Source: Streptomyces sp. Go-475
GTDB lineage: Bacteria > Actinomycetota > Actinomycetes > Streptomycetales > Streptomycetaceae
Direction of reading: 5' to 3'
Length of the DNA: 64,000 bases
Assembly: GCF_003330845.1 (NCBI RefSeq)
Contig: NZ_CP026121.1
Coordinates: forward strand, 7,793,501 to 7,857,500
In this document: positions 22,039 to 30,852 of the stretch, piece by piece
Layout: each line of letters starts with the position of its first letter
Numbering within the stretch: position 1 is the first letter of the stretch
The notes under the pieces: model-generated
The model's database searches: none
The model's input: only the letters and a program-made list of their open reading frames with translations
Told to the model about the DNA's origin: nothing
Made by a program: the position numbers and the translations under genes

Positions 22039-22824
22039 GTGGACCTCGACCCCGGCCTCGCCGCGCTCCGCCCGCTGGGCGGCTTCTTCGTGCTGCACAC
22101 GGAAGCAGCCGCGGAAGGAACTTCCGAAGGAGCCGCGGAAGGAGCTTCCGAAGGAGCCACGGCAGGGCCTCTTCCCACTCTCGCACAGGCCTACGCCGCC
22201 CCGTCACCCGATGTGGCCGGAAATCCCCTGATTTTCCGTGTCCACAAGGTCGCGAACGCCCTGCGCGCCCCGGAGTTGCGGATCGCCGCGTCCGTGACCC
22301 AGCAGGGGCTCGCGGCCCGGCTCTGGTCGGTGACGCTCGGCTGCGCCGCGCTGTACGGCGGCATCCCCGACCTCGACGCCCGGCTGCTGCGCTGGGACCC
22401 CGACGGCAGCGCCCCCGACGACCTGTGGCTGCCGGGCGTACGCCCCCTGCCCGGTGACGCGGCCACCCTCGCCGACACCGTCCTGCACGGCCACCTCGCA
22501 CCGCTGGCGACGGCCCTGCGCGCCCACTACCGCCTCGCCCCGGGCCTGCTGCGCGGCAACGCCGCCTCCGCGCTGGCCGGTGCCGCCCGGGAGCTCGACC
22601 GCTGGGCGCGCCGGCAGGGCCGTACGGACGCCGCCGCCCGGGCCCGTTCCCTGGCCGGGGAACTCCTCGCGCACCCGCTGCTCGACGGCGCCGGGACCCT
22701 CACCGGCACGGCCTTCCGGCGCCGCAGCTGCTGCCTGTACTACCGGGTCCCCGGCGGGGGTGTCTGCGGCGACTGTTGCTTCCCGCGTCCGCCCCGCTCT
22801 TCCCCACGCGCCTCTTCTGGGTGA
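22039..22824 (+). CDS. (2Fe-2S)-binding protein, FhuF-like C-terminus
   Basis: 261 residues from a GTG. The C-terminal RRRSCCLYYRVPGGGVCGDCCF carries the CC-x10-CxxC cluster ligands of the ferric reductase FhuF family, suggesting a role in siderophore-iron reduction. The frame is open to an ATG at 21871, but codons before 22039 have poor GC3 and include a TTA, so they look non-coding. No ribosome site precedes the GTG; TACTAC (22025-22030) is placed where a -10 box would make the mRNA leaderless. No siderophore genes are adjacent. Confidence 0.8.
   Translation: MDLDPGLAALRPLGGFFVLHTEAAAEGTSEGAAEGASEGATAGPLPTLAQAYAAPSPDVAGNPLIFRVHKVANALRAPELRIAASVTQQGLAARLWSVTLGCAALYGGIPDLDARLLRWDPDGSAPDDLWLPGVRPLPGDAATLADTVLHGHLAPLATALRAHYRLAPGLLRGNAASALAGAARELDRWARRQGRTDAAARARSLAGELLAHPLLDGAGTLTGTAFRRRSCCLYYRVPGGGVCGDCCFPRPPRSSPRASSG
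22108..22155 (+). repeat. Two tandem 24-bp repeats in the 2Fe-2S protein gene
   Basis: Two copies differing at one base, encoding AAEG(T/A)SEG twice. Each holds a GGAAG..CTTCC inverted element. They lie in a linker near the N-terminus. Confidence 0.85.
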
Positions 22825-22863
22825 CCATGAAAGGGAACGGCCGCTGAGAGCAGGGAGTTGCGG

Positions 22864-24015
22864 GTGCGCGTCGGACTGCTGACCCGGGAGTACCCGCCGG
22901 ACGTGTACGGCGGCGCAGGTGTCCACGTGGAGTTCCTGGCCCGGGAGCTGAGACCGCTGGTCGACCTCGACGTGCACTGCTGGGGCGAGGGCCGCGCCGA
23001 CGGCGTGCTGCGCCACCGCCCCTGGTCCGCGCTCGACGGCGCCAACGACGCGCTGCGCACCTTCTCCGTCGACCTCGCGATGGCCGCCGCCCTCCAGGGC
23101 CGCGAGCTGGTCCACTCCCACACCTGGTACGCCAACCTCGGCGGCCACCTCGCCAAGCTGCTGTACGGCATCCCGCACGTGATGACCGCGCACTCCCTGG
23201 AGCCCCTGCGCCCCTGGAAGGCCGAGCAGCTCGGCGGCGGCTACGAGCTGTCCAGCTGGGCCGAGCGCACCGCGATCGAGGCCGCCGACGCGGTGATCGC
23301 CGTGTCCGGGGCCATGCGCGACGACATCCTCGGCTGCTACCCGGCGCTGGACCCGGAGAAGGTCCACGTCGTGCACAACGGCATCGACACCGGCCTGTAC
23401 CGGCCCGACCACGGCACGGACGCCCTGGACCGGATCGGCCTCGACCGCTCCCGCCCGTACGTCCTGTTCGTCGGCCGCATCACCCGGCAGAAGGGCGTGC
23501 CGCACCTGCTGCGCGCGGTGCGGGACATCGACCCGGCCGCGCAGGTCGTGCTGTGCGCGGGCGCCCCCGACACGCCGGAGATCGACCGGGAGTTCCGGGA
23601 GCTGTTCGCGGAGCTGAGCGAGGTCCGCGACGGCGTGTACTGGATCCCGAAGATGCTGCCGCGTCCGGAGGTCATCCAGCTCCTCACGCACGCCGCGCTG
23701 TTCGTGTGCCCCTCGGTGTACGAGCCGCTCGGCATCGTGAACCTGGAGGCGATGGCCTGCGGCACGCCCGTGGTGGCCTCGGCGGTCGGCGGCATCCCCG
23801 AGGTGGTGGACGACGGCCGGACCGGCCTGCTCGTCCCGGCCGGCGACGGCTTCGAGGCGGGTCTCGCCCGGGCCATGGACACCGTGCTGGGCGATCCGGA
23901 GGCGGCCCGGCGGATGGGTGAGGCCGGGCGGGAGCGCGCGGTCGGCGAGTTCGGCTGGGACGCGGTGGCCCGCCGTACGGTCCGGCTCTATGAGGAGATC
24001 GTCAAACAGGCTTAG
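22864..24015 (+). CDS. glgA: Actinobacterial glycogen synthase / alpha-maltose-1-phosphate synthase
   Basis: 383 residues, GT4-type retaining glycosyltransferase of the actinobacterial GlgA/GlgM group, which uses ADP-glucose. The N-terminal loop LLTREYPPDVYGGAGVHVEFLARELR binds the nucleotide sugar phosphates. The C-terminal domain has VGRITRQKGVPHLL and the E-x7-E motif in PSVYEPLGIVNLEAMACGTPVV. In mycobacteria the enzyme (GlgM) mainly makes maltose 1-phosphate for the GlgE glucan pathway, and the same may hold here. The GTG at 22864 is 6 bases after GGGAG; the TTG at 22858 abuts it. glgC follows after 51 bases, supplying ADP-glucose. Confidence 0.93.
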   Translation: MRVGLLTREYPPDVYGGAGVHVEFLARELRPLVDLDVHCWGEGRADGVLRHRPWSALDGANDALRTFSVDLAMAAALQGRELVHSHTWYANLGGHLAKLLYGIPHVMTAHSLEPLRPWKAEQLGGGYELSSWAERTAIEAADAVIAVSGAMRDDILGCYPALDPEKVHVVHNGIDTGLYRPDHGTDALDRIGLDRSRPYVLFVGRITRQKGVPHLLRAVRDIDPAAQVVLCAGAPDTPEIDREFRELFAELSEVRDGVYWIPKMLPRPEVIQLLTHAALFVCPSVYEPLGIVNLEAMACGTPVVASAVGGIPEVVDDGRTGLLVPAGDGFEAGLARAMDTVLGDPEAARRMGEAGRERAVGEFGWDAVARRTVRLYEEIVKQA

Positions 24016-24066
24016 TGCGTGCTGCTCAGGGGCAGGCATCGGGAAATCGGCGTGAGGGGAGCGGCC

Positions 24067-25287
24067 ATGCGTGGTGGTGGTCCTTCGGTCCTGGGGATCG
24101 TGCTGGCGGGCGGCGAGGGCAAACGGCTGATGCCCCTGACCGCGGACCGGGCCAAACCGGCGGTGACCTTCGGCGGCACGTACCGCCTGGTCGACTTCGT
24201 CCTGTCCAACCTCGTCAACGGCGACATCCTGCGCATCTGCGTCCTGACGCAGTACAAGTCGCACTCGCTGGACCGGCACATCACCACCACGTGGCGGATG
24301 TCCAACCTCCTCGGCAACTACGTCACGCCCGTCCCCGCCCAGCAGCGCCTCGGCCCCCGCTGGTACCTGGGCAGCGCCGACGCGATCCTGCAGTCGCTGA
24401 ACCTGATCTACGACGAGCGCCCGGAGTACGTCGCCGTCTTCGGCGCCGACCACGTGTACCGCATGGACCCCCGCCAGATGCTCGCCCAGCACATCGAGAG
24501 CGGCGCGGGCGTGACGGTCGCCGGGATCCGGGTGCCGCGCACCGAGTCCTCGTCGTTCGGGGTGATCACGCCCGGCTCGGACGGGCAGACGGTGGAGCGC
24601 TTCCTGGAGAAGCCGGCCGACCCGCCCGGACTCGCGGACGACCCCAACTGCGTCTTCGCCTCGATGGGCAACTACATCTTCACCACCAAGGCCCTCATCG
24701 AGGCGCTCAAGCGGGACGCGGAGGACGAGTCCTCCGTGCACGACATGGGCGGCTCGATCCTGCCTCAGCTCACCGACCGGGGCGAGGCCGCGCTGTACGA
24801 CTTCAGCGCCAACCACGTGCCCGGCGAGACCACCCGCGACCAGGGCTACTGGCGGGACGTCGGGACGCTGGACGCCTACTACGAGGCCCACATGGACCTG
24901 ATCGCCGAGCGCCCCGCCTTCAACCTGTACAACCGCAGCTGGCCGATCTACACGCACTCGTACCAGCTCTCGCCGGCCCGCTTCAACGCCGGCGGCATCG
25001 CCAGCGAGTCCATCATCAGCGCCGGCTGCCTGGTCCGCGGGCAGGTCACCCGGTCCGTGCTGTCGCCGGGCGTGGTGGTCGACCCGGGGGCCGTGGTGCA
25101 GGGGTCGGTGCTGCACGACAACGTGCACATCGGCCGGGGCGCGGTGGTGCGCGGCGCCGTCCTCGACAAGAACGTCGAGGTGCCGCCGGGCGCCACCATC
25201 GGCGTCAACCCGGAGCGCGACGCCGAGCTGTACACGGTGTCCAAGGGCGGGGTCATCGCCCTCGGAAAGGGACAGCTGGTCACCTGA
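24067..25287 (+). CDS. glgC: Glucose-1-phosphate adenylyltransferase
   Basis: 406 residues. It makes ADP-glucose from glucose 1-phosphate and ATP. The nucleotide-binding loop [21 protein letters not shown] is intact, followed by the family blocks [22 protein letters not shown] and the C-terminal left-handed beta-helix ([21 protein letters not shown]). The ATG at 24067 is preceded by GAGGGGA; the frame is open to 24019 without homology. It forms an operon with glgA and ends 144 bases before an 11-bp hairpin. Confidence 0.97.
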   Translation: MRGGGPSVLGIVLAGGEGKRLMPLTADRAKPAVTFGGTYRLVDFVLSNLVNGDILRICVLTQYKSHSLDRHITTTWRMSNLLGNYVTPVPAQQRLGPRWYLGSADAILQSLNLIYDERPEYVAVFGADHVYRMDPRQMLAQHIESGAGVTVAGIRVPRTESSSFGVITPGSDGQTVERFLEKPADPPGLADDPNCVFASMGNYIFTTKALIEALKRDAEDESSVHDMGGSILPQLTDRGEAALYDFSANHVPGETTRDQGYWRDVGTLDAYYEAHMDLIAERPAFNLYNRSWPIYTHSYQLSPARFNAGGIASESIISAGCLVRGQVTRSVLSPGVVVDPGAVVQGSVLHDNVHIGRGAVVRGAVLDKNVEVPPGATIGVNPERDAELYTVSKGGVIALGKGQLVT

Positions 25288-25430
25288 CGCGGCGGGGGGC
25301 CGCACCTCTCGCCCTCGGAGCGTGCCGTGCGGTGCGGGGCCGAGGCGCTGCTCCGTGACGTCCTCCCGGGTGACTCCCACCGGGTGCCCGGCGCCGCAAC
25401 CTGTGCTGGACTGACCGCACATGCACCATG

Positions 25431-25459
25431 AGTCCCGCCCCTCTCATCGGGGCGGGACT
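25431..25459 (+). terminator. 11-bp perfect hairpin downstream of glgC
   Basis: Arms 25431-25441 and 25449-25459, loop of 7. It stands between glgC and the WS/DGAT gene. The rest of this 271-base gap holds no gene; the AT-richer 25458-25530 part probably contains the promoter of the next gene. Confidence 0.75.
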
Positions 25460-25558
25460 TAATCCGCTGTTAACTGTACGTAGCCTGATCGTACTTGACC
25501 GTAATCGGTTGGGGGCGATTGACTGCTGGCCCACCCGTCGTCGACGCGAGGCAAGCCC

Positions 25559-26902
25559 TTGACCTCTGACCTGCTCGCTCCTCTCGACCTGGCGTTCTGG
25601 AACATCGAGTCCGCCGACCACCCGATGCACCTCGGCGCGCTCGGGATCTTCTCCGCGCACTCTCCGGCCGCGGGCGCCCACGCGGCGGACCTGCTCGCCG
25701 CCCGCGCCGCCGGCGTGTCCGGACTGCGGATGCGGATCCGCGACGTGTGGCAGCCGCTGCCCTCCGCCCTGCGCCGCCCGCTCGCCTTCGGCGGCGCCGC
25801 CCGCGAACCGGCCCCGGGCTTCGACCCTCTGCACCACGTGCGGCTGCACGCGCCGACCGCCGACTTCCACGCGGAGGCCGGCCGGCTCATGGGGCGCCCG
25901 CTGGAGCGCGGCCGGCCGCCCTGGGAGGCCCATGTGCTGCCGGGGGAGGACGGGGTCTGCTTCGCGGTGCTGTTCAAGTTCCACCACGCCCTCGCCGACG
26001 GGCTGCGGGCCCTGACGCTCGCCGCGGGCGTCATGGACCCGATGGACATGCCCGCCCCCCGGCCCCGCCCCGCGGAACCCCCGCGCGGACTGCTGCCGGA
26101 CGTGCGCGACCTGCCCGGCCTCATGCGCGGCGCCCTCTCCGACGCCGCCCGCGCCCTGGACATCGGCACCGCCGTCGCCCGCTCCTCCCTCGACGTGCGC
26201 TCCACCCCGGCCCTCACCTGCGAGCCGAGCGGCACCCGCCGCACCGCCGGAGTGGTCCTCGACCTCGACGACGTGCACCGCATCCGCAAGACCGTCGGCG
26301 GCACCGTCAACGACGTCCTCATCGCGGTCGTCGCCGGCGCCCTGCGCCGCTGGCTCGACGAGCGCGGCGACGGCAGCGAGGGCGTCGCGCCCCGCGCCCT
26401 GATCCCCGTCTCCAAGCGCCGCCCGCGCACCGCCTACCCGCAGGGCAACCGGCTCTCCGGGTACTTGATACGGCTTCCGGTCGACGACCCGGACCCGCTG
26501 GCCCGTCTCGCCTCGGTCCGCACCGCCATGGACCGCAACAAGGACGCCGGCCCCAACCGGGGCGCCGGCGCCGTGGCCCTGCTCGCCGACCACGTCCCCG
26601 CCCTCGCCCACCGGCTCGGCGGACCCCTGGTCGGCCAGGCGGCCCGGCTCTGGTTCGACATCCTCGTGACCAGCGTGCCGTTGCCCAGCCTCGGCCTGAA
26701 GCTCGGTGGCCACCCCCTCACCGCCGTCTTCCCGCTCGCCCCGCTGGCCCCCGGCCACTCCCTCGCGGTCGCCGTCTCGACGTACCGGGGCAGCGTCCAC
26801 TACGGACTCGTCGCCGACGGCGAGGCCGTCTCCGACCTGGACCTGTTCGCGACGGCCGTCTCCAAGGAGGTGGCGACGCTGATCAAGGCCTGCCGGTCGT
26901 GA
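25559..26902 (+). CDS. Wax ester synthase / diacylglycerol acyltransferase (WS/DGAT)
   Basis: 447 residues. The active-site motif HHALADG (family HHxxxDG) is present at about residue 141 in FKFHHALADGLRALTL. The second family block NDVLIAVVAGALRRWL and the C-terminal SVPLPSLGLKLGGHPLTAVFPL-like segment are also conserved. The enzyme acylates diacylglycerol or fatty alcohols to store triacylglycerol or wax ester. It starts at TTG, with GAGG 8 bases upstream and homology from residue 3. Next to glgA-glgC it groups two carbon-storage functions. Confidence 0.93.
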   Translation: MTSDLLAPLDLAFWNIESADHPMHLGALGIFSAHSPAAGAHAADLLAARAAGVSGLRMRIRDVWQPLPSALRRPLAFGGAAREPAPGFDPLHHVRLHAPTADFHAEAGRLMGRPLERGRPPWEAHVLPGEDGVCFAVLFKFHHALADGLRALTLAAGVMDPMDMPAPRPRPAEPPRGLLPDVRDLPGLMRGALSDAARALDIGTAVARSSLDVRSTPALTCEPSGTRRTAGVVLDLDDVHRIRKTVGGTVNDVLIAVVAGALRRWLDERGDGSEGVAPRALIPVSKRRPRTAYPQGNRLSGYLIRLPVDDPDPLARLASVRTAMDRNKDAGPNRGAGAVALLADHVPALAHRLGGPLVGQAARLWFDILVTSVPLPSLGLKLGGHPLTAVFPLAPLAPGHSLAVAVSTYRGSVHYGLVADGEAVSDLDLFATAVSKEVATLIKACRS

Positions 26903-27005
26903 GCGGCGCGCGTTTTCGGTGCGGCCCGGCGCTGAAGTAAAATTCGCCGTTCGAAAGCGGGCGCGACCGGCGCGCCGCGAGGCAGAGCAGGGAAACACAG
27001 CGGCG

Positions 27006-28508
27006 ATGACGGTGACAGAGGACGGCCCGCAGGCCATGGACGAGGCGAGCGGGCACTCGTACGGACCCGGCATCGACCCCGAGCGGCTGGCCGTCTGCCT
27101 CAGCGTGCTCGAGGAACTCGACAAGCTGGAGATCGACCACCCGGACGCCATCGCGGTGCGCCGGGCCACCGCGGGCGTCTACCGCACGGTCAAGCAGCGC
27201 CGCCGCCAGGAGCGCCGGGCCGCCAAGACCGCCCACGACAGGGCGGTCACGGAGGCCACGGCGACCGGCTCCGCCCAGCGCATCGACGACGAGACCGAGG
27301 GCCTGCTGCCCTCCTCGCGCACCGAGGAGGGCCGGATCGCCGGCATCCTCCAGCGCCCGCGCTCCTGCTACACGTGCAAGACGCGGTACGTGGAAGTCGA
27401 CTACTTCTACCACCAGCTCTGTCCGGACTGCGCCCGCGTGAACCGCGAGAAGCGCGACGTCCGCGCCGACCTCACCGGCAAGCGCGCCCTGCTCACCGGC
27501 GGCCGCGCCAAGATCGGCATGTACATCGCGCTGCGGCTGCTGCGCGACGGCGCGCACACCACCATCACCACGCGGTTCCCGAAGGACGCCATCCGCCGCT
27601 TCAAGGCGATGGACGACTCCGCGGACTGGCTGCACCGCCTGGAGGTCGTCGGCATCGACCTGCGCGACCCGGCGCAGGCCGTGGCCCTCGCGGAGCAGGT
27701 CGCCGAGGCCGGGCCGCTCGACATCCTCGTCAACAACGCGACCCAGACGGTACGCCGCCTGCCGTCCGCCTACGCGGCCCTGGTCGAGGGTGAGAGCGCG
27801 CCGCTGCCCGCCGGGGAGCTGCCCGCCCACCACGTCATCGGCGCGTTCAACTCCGGCGCGGTCGACGGCCTCGCCGCGCTGCCCGTGGGCACCAGCGGTC
27901 TCGACGCGCAGAAGGTCGCCGACCTCGCCCTGGTCGCCGGCAACGCCAGCGTGGAGCGGCACCTGGACGGCACGGCGATCGACGCGGGCGGCCTCGTCCC
28001 CGACGTCGTCGACACCAACACCTGGGTGCAGACCATCGAGCAGATCTCCCCGGTGGAGCTGCTGGAGACCCAGCTGTGCAACTACACGGCGCCGTTCATC
28101 CTCATCAGCAAGCTGCGGCCGGCGATGGCCGAGGCCGCGAAGAAGGCGGCGAGCGGACGCGCGTACGTCGTCAACGTGTCGGCGATGGAGGGGGTCTTCG
28201 GCCGCGGCTACAAGGGCGCGGGGCACCCCAACACCAACGCCGCGAAGGCCGCGATGAACATGGTCACGCGGACCAGCGCCCAGGAGATGTTCCAGACCGA
28301 CGGCATCCTGATGACCTCGGTCGACACCGGGTGGATCACGGACGAGCGGCCGCACTACGACAAGTTGCGGCTCGCGGAGGCCGGATTCCACGCGCCCCTC
28401 GACCTCGTCGACGGCGCGGCCCGGGTGTACGACCCGATCGTGCGGGGCGAGGCGGGGGAGGACCTGTACGGGGTCTTCCTGAAGGACTACGCGCCGGGGA
28501 AGTGGTAG
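27006..28508 (+). CDS. SDR-fold protein with N-terminal extension and zinc ribbon
   Basis: 500 residues. Residues 1-115 are mostly helical and charged. CYTCK and CPDCA (residues about 120-142) form a four-Cys zinc ribbon. The SDR domain starts at GKRALLTGGRAKIGMYIALRLL (an altered TGxxxGxG), then DILVNNATQTVRR, and NVSAMEGVFGRG with the catalytic-type Ser. The usual YxxxK is THPNTNAAK-like: the segment GHPNTNAAKAAMN has Thr where Tyr is expected, with the Lys kept. About 100 residues are inserted between NNATQ and the Ser region. The family is conserved, also outside bacteria as far as I recall, but its reaction is unknown to me. Alone on its transcript. Confidence 0.85.
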   Translation: MTVTEDGPQAMDEASGHSYGPGIDPERLAVCLSVLEELDKLEIDHPDAIAVRRATAGVYRTVKQRRRQERRAAKTAHDRAVTEATATGSAQRIDDETEGLLPSSRTEEGRIAGILQRPRSCYTCKTRYVEVDYFYHQLCPDCARVNREKRDVRADLTGKRALLTGGRAKIGMYIALRLLRDGAHTTITTRFPKDAIRRFKAMDDSADWLHRLEVVGIDLRDPAQAVALAEQVAEAGPLDILVNNATQTVRRLPSAYAALVEGESAPLPAGELPAHHVIGAFNSGAVDGLAALPVGTSGLDAQKVADLALVAGNASVERHLDGTAIDAGGLVPDVVDTNTWVQTIEQISPVELLETQLCNYTAPFILISKLRPAMAEAAKKAASGRAYVVNVSAMEGVFGRGYKGAGHPNTNAAKAAMNMVTRTSAQEMFQTDGILMTSVDTGWITDERPHYDKLRLAEAGFHAPLDLVDGAARVYDPIVRGEAGEDLYGVFLKDYAPGKW

Positions 28509-28918
28509 GGCCCGGCCGTCAGTCGCTTCGGAACCGGCCGCGCGGCCAACCGGCTTGAAAGCGCTGTCGTCGAGCTACCCCGAACGGGCGATCCGCACAA
28601 CGCCCCCGCATGGACAAAACGGTACGGAAACCCGTGTTGAACGCGGGATGACGCGCGATCGTTACCGTCTGTTTTCAGCCCCATCGAGCGGGGGCCTGCT
28701 CATTTGGTTAATCTGGAGCGGACGGACAGCAGTACGGGGTCCTACCCACACCCACGGTCCGTCATGGGACAAGCCGGTTCACCACGGCCTGCTCTCCCGT
28801 GAGTCGACCGGCGCCACCGCGTCCGAACTGCATGTGACATTTCAGGCCCGAGCGGGCGTCAGGCGCAGCAGGACCGGCGCGTACGTCCCGAGGGTGACCG
28901 ACACATAAGGAGTGCGCG
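28509..28918. other. 410-base gap upstream of a 57-codon gene
   Basis: The region is lower in GC than its neighbours, with AT-rich patches near 28660-28710 (GTTTTCAG, TTTGGTTAATC). The plus strand is open from 28555 to 28908, but codon use before 28830 is not gene-like. A 24-codon frame from a GTG at 28834 ends at the TAA of 28906-28908, overlapping the ribosome site of the next gene. I call no gene here; it probably holds a long leader or promoter region. Confidence 0.5.
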
Positions 28919-29092
28919 GTGACACCGGAGAAGACGAATCGCGAACAGCGCCCCAAGGAACGCGGCGAGCGCGCCGGCCGACGGGTCGACGAGCTCGGCA
29001 GCCTCGACGTGTGGGCCCGTTCGGCCCCGATCCGCCTCGCGGGCTACGAGGAGGACCTCGCAGAGCCCCACATCCTGCCCAGCGTCGACTGA
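28919..29092 (+). CDS. 57-residue hydrophilic protein, function unknown
   Basis: A GTG start 6 bases after a strong AAGGAG, with gene-like codon use to the TGA at 29090-29092. The N-terminal half is Arg/Lys/Glu-rich. The C-terminal half, SLDVWARSAPIRLAGYEEDL then AEPHILPSVD, looks specific and is likely conserved, whereas the leader-like N-terminus is not. No membrane segment or Cys. The shape (charged leader, compact C-terminal core) resembles a small substrate or precursor peptide, but no modifying enzyme is obvious next to it, apart from two GNATs. Function unknown. Confidence 0.7.
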   Translation: MTPEKTNREQRPKERGERAGRRVDELGSLDVWARSAPIRLAGYEEDLAEPHILPSVD

Positions 29093-29149
29093 CAGCGGGC
29101 GCACCCCCTCCGCGATCGCCGACCGCACGGCCGTGCCACACTCGCCCCC

Positions 29150-29632
29150 ATGCTGATCAGGGAAGCAACGGCAGACGACTGGCCGCGCATCTGGCCGTTC
29201 TGGCACCGCATCGTCGCCGCGGGCGAGACCTATGCCTGGGACCCGGGTACCTCCGAGGAGGAGGCCCGGGTCCTGTGGATGAACCCGGCGAAACGCGTCT
29301 ACGTCGTCGAGGACGGCAGCGGCAGCGTCGTCGCCTCCGCCTTCCTCACCCCCAACTACGGCGGGCCCGCCGCCGGCATCGCCAACGCCGGCTTCATGGT
29401 CGACCCCGACCAGGGCGGCCGGGGCTACGGCCGGGCCCTCGCCGAACACCTCCTGACCGAGGCCCGGGCCGCCGGCTACCGGGGCATGGTGTTCAACGCC
29501 GTCGTCGAGACCAACCCGGCCGTCAAACTGTGGACCTCACTCGGCTTCACCATCCTCGGCACCGTCCCGGACGCCTTCGACCACCCCCGGCACGGCCGGG
29601 TGGGGCTGCACATCATGCACCGGGCGCTGTAG
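29150..29632 (+). CDS. GNAT family N-acetyltransferase
   Basis: 160 residues covering one complete GNAT fold. N-terminal MLIREATADDWPRIWPFWHRIVAAGETYAWD is typical of the phosphinothricin-acetyltransferase-like branch. The acetyl-CoA loop DQGGRGYGRALAEHLL (Q-x2-R-G-x-G) follows the strand AGFMVDP, and NPAVKLWTSLGFTILGTVPDAF closes the fold. The natural substrate is unknown. The next GNAT gene begins 16 bases downstream, so both are likely on one transcript. Confidence 0.92.
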   Translation: MLIREATADDWPRIWPFWHRIVAAGETYAWDPGTSEEEARVLWMNPAKRVYVVEDGSGSVVASAFLTPNYGGPAAGIANAGFMVDPDQGGRGYGRALAEHLLTEARAAGYRGMVFNAVVETNPAVKLWTSLGFTILGTVPDAFDHPRHGRVGLHIMHRAL

Positions 29633-29648
29633 ACCTCCGGAGGAGCCC

Positions 29649-30254
29649 ATGACCGGTCTTCGGGTGAGACCCCTCGATGCGGCCACCTGGCCGGACTTCG
29701 CCGCTCTGGTCGAGCGGCACAAGGGCGTGTGGGGCGGCTGCTGGTGCATGGCCTTCCATCCCGAGGGCCTGAGCCGTGACCGGGACCCGCAGCAGAACCG
29801 CTGGGAGAAGGAGACCCGCGTCCGCGAGGGCCGTGCGCACGCCGCCCTCGTCTACGACGGCCCGGACTGCGTCGGCTGGAGCCAGTTCGGGCCGCCCGCC
29901 GAACTGCCCCGCATCAAACACCGGCACGCCTACGAGAAGGACCTCGACGCCCTCCCGGACTGGCGCGTCACCTGCTTCTTCGTCGATCGTGCCCACCGCG
30001 GGCGAGGAGTCGCCGCCGCCGCCCTCGAAGGCGCCCTCCAGGAGATCGCGCGGCTCGGCGGCGGATCCGTGGAGGGCTACCCCGAGGACACCGAGGGCCG
30101 GAAGGTCTCAGCGTCGTTCCTGTTCACCGGCACGGTGACGCTGTTCGAGGGCCGGGGCTTCGAGCGGGTCCGGCGCCTCGGCAAGCATCACTGGGTCATG
30201 TCCCGGGCGGTCCCGGAGCGGGCCGTCAGGGCCGGACGTACGGCCGGGTCATGA
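29649..30254 (+). CDS. GNAT family N-acetyltransferase
   Basis: 201 residues. It starts MTGLRVRPLDAATWPDFAALVERHKGVWGGCWCM; the CWCM motif is typical of a GNAT subgroup with two Cys near the substrate side. The acetyl-CoA loop is VDRAHRGRGVAAAALEGAL. A very good GGAGGAG precedes the ATG. It is the second gene after the 29150 GNAT and its end overlaps the convergent VOC gene by 29 bases. Substrate unknown. Confidence 0.9.
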   Translation: MTGLRVRPLDAATWPDFAALVERHKGVWGGCWCMAFHPEGLSRDRDPQQNRWEKETRVREGRAHAALVYDGPDCVGWSQFGPPAELPRIKHRHAYEKDLDALPDWRVTCFFVDRAHRGRGVAAAALEGALQEIARLGGGSVEGYPEDTEGRKVSASFLFTGTVTLFEGRGFERVRRLGKHHWVMSRAVPERAVRAGRTAGS

Positions 30255-30645
30255 TCTCCATGTTGTGGCCGTCCGGGTCGTCGAAGTAGGCGCCGCGACC
30301 ACCGAAGAGGTCGTTGACCCGGCCCGGCTCGGTGTGGTTCGGGTCGGCGTAGTACGTCACCCCGAGCGTCTCCAGGCGGGCGATCATCGCGTCGAACTGC
30401 TCCTCCGGCACGAGGAACGCGTAGTGCTGCGGCTGGATCGGCTCGTCTCTCTTCTCGTAGTAGTCGAGGGTCACGCCGTTGCCCAGGTCCACGGGCAGGA
30501 ACGGCCCGAAGGGGGCGCCGACCTCCAGGCCCAGTACGGCCGCCAGGAGATCCGCCGAGAGCCGGCGGTCCGAGGCGAACACGGCGGTGTGGTCGAGGCG
30601 GGCGATTTTGCCCGGCAGGGCAGGGGTGTGCTGTGCGTGGGACAT
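30226..30645 (-). CDS. VOC family protein (glyoxalase/bleomycin-resistance fold)
   Basis: 139 residues forming two beta-alpha-beta3 units. IARLDHTAVFASDRRLSADLLAAVLGLEV opens the first unit; YFDDPDGHNMEIMTRPY closes the second. Metal ligands are probably His in LDHTAV, His in QPQHYAFLV and Glu in NMEIM. This fold covers glyoxalases, dioxygenases and resistance proteins, so the reaction cannot be given. The 207 bases upstream (30646-30852) hold no gene. Confidence 0.88.
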   Translation of the reverse strand: MSHAQHTPALPGKIARLDHTAVFASDRRLSADLLAAVLGLEVGAPFGPFLPVDLGNGVTLDYYEKRDEPIQPQHYAFLVPEEQFDAMIARLETLGVTYYADPNHTEPGRVNDLFGGRGAYFDDPDGHNMEIMTRPYVRP

Positions 30646-30852
30646 GAGTGGGTTCGTCTCCGGTTCACTGGTCTGTGGGGACGCGCCGCGAGAGGGCGCG
30701 GACAAGAGGGGAACGGAGACGGGAGGCGGGGCGCGCGCCCACTCCGGCACTCGGGCGGGCCCGGGCGGGGTGGCCCCCGCCGCGCTCACTCCGAGGCCGG
30801 GCGCCTCACTCGTGCATGGCCTACGGCCGACCCGGCAGTCACCCGGCCGACA

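Noticed and set aside
28555..28908. A 117-codon plus-strand frame before the 57-residue gene
   Set aside because: GC3 is not gene-like for most of it and no ribosome site precedes the start.
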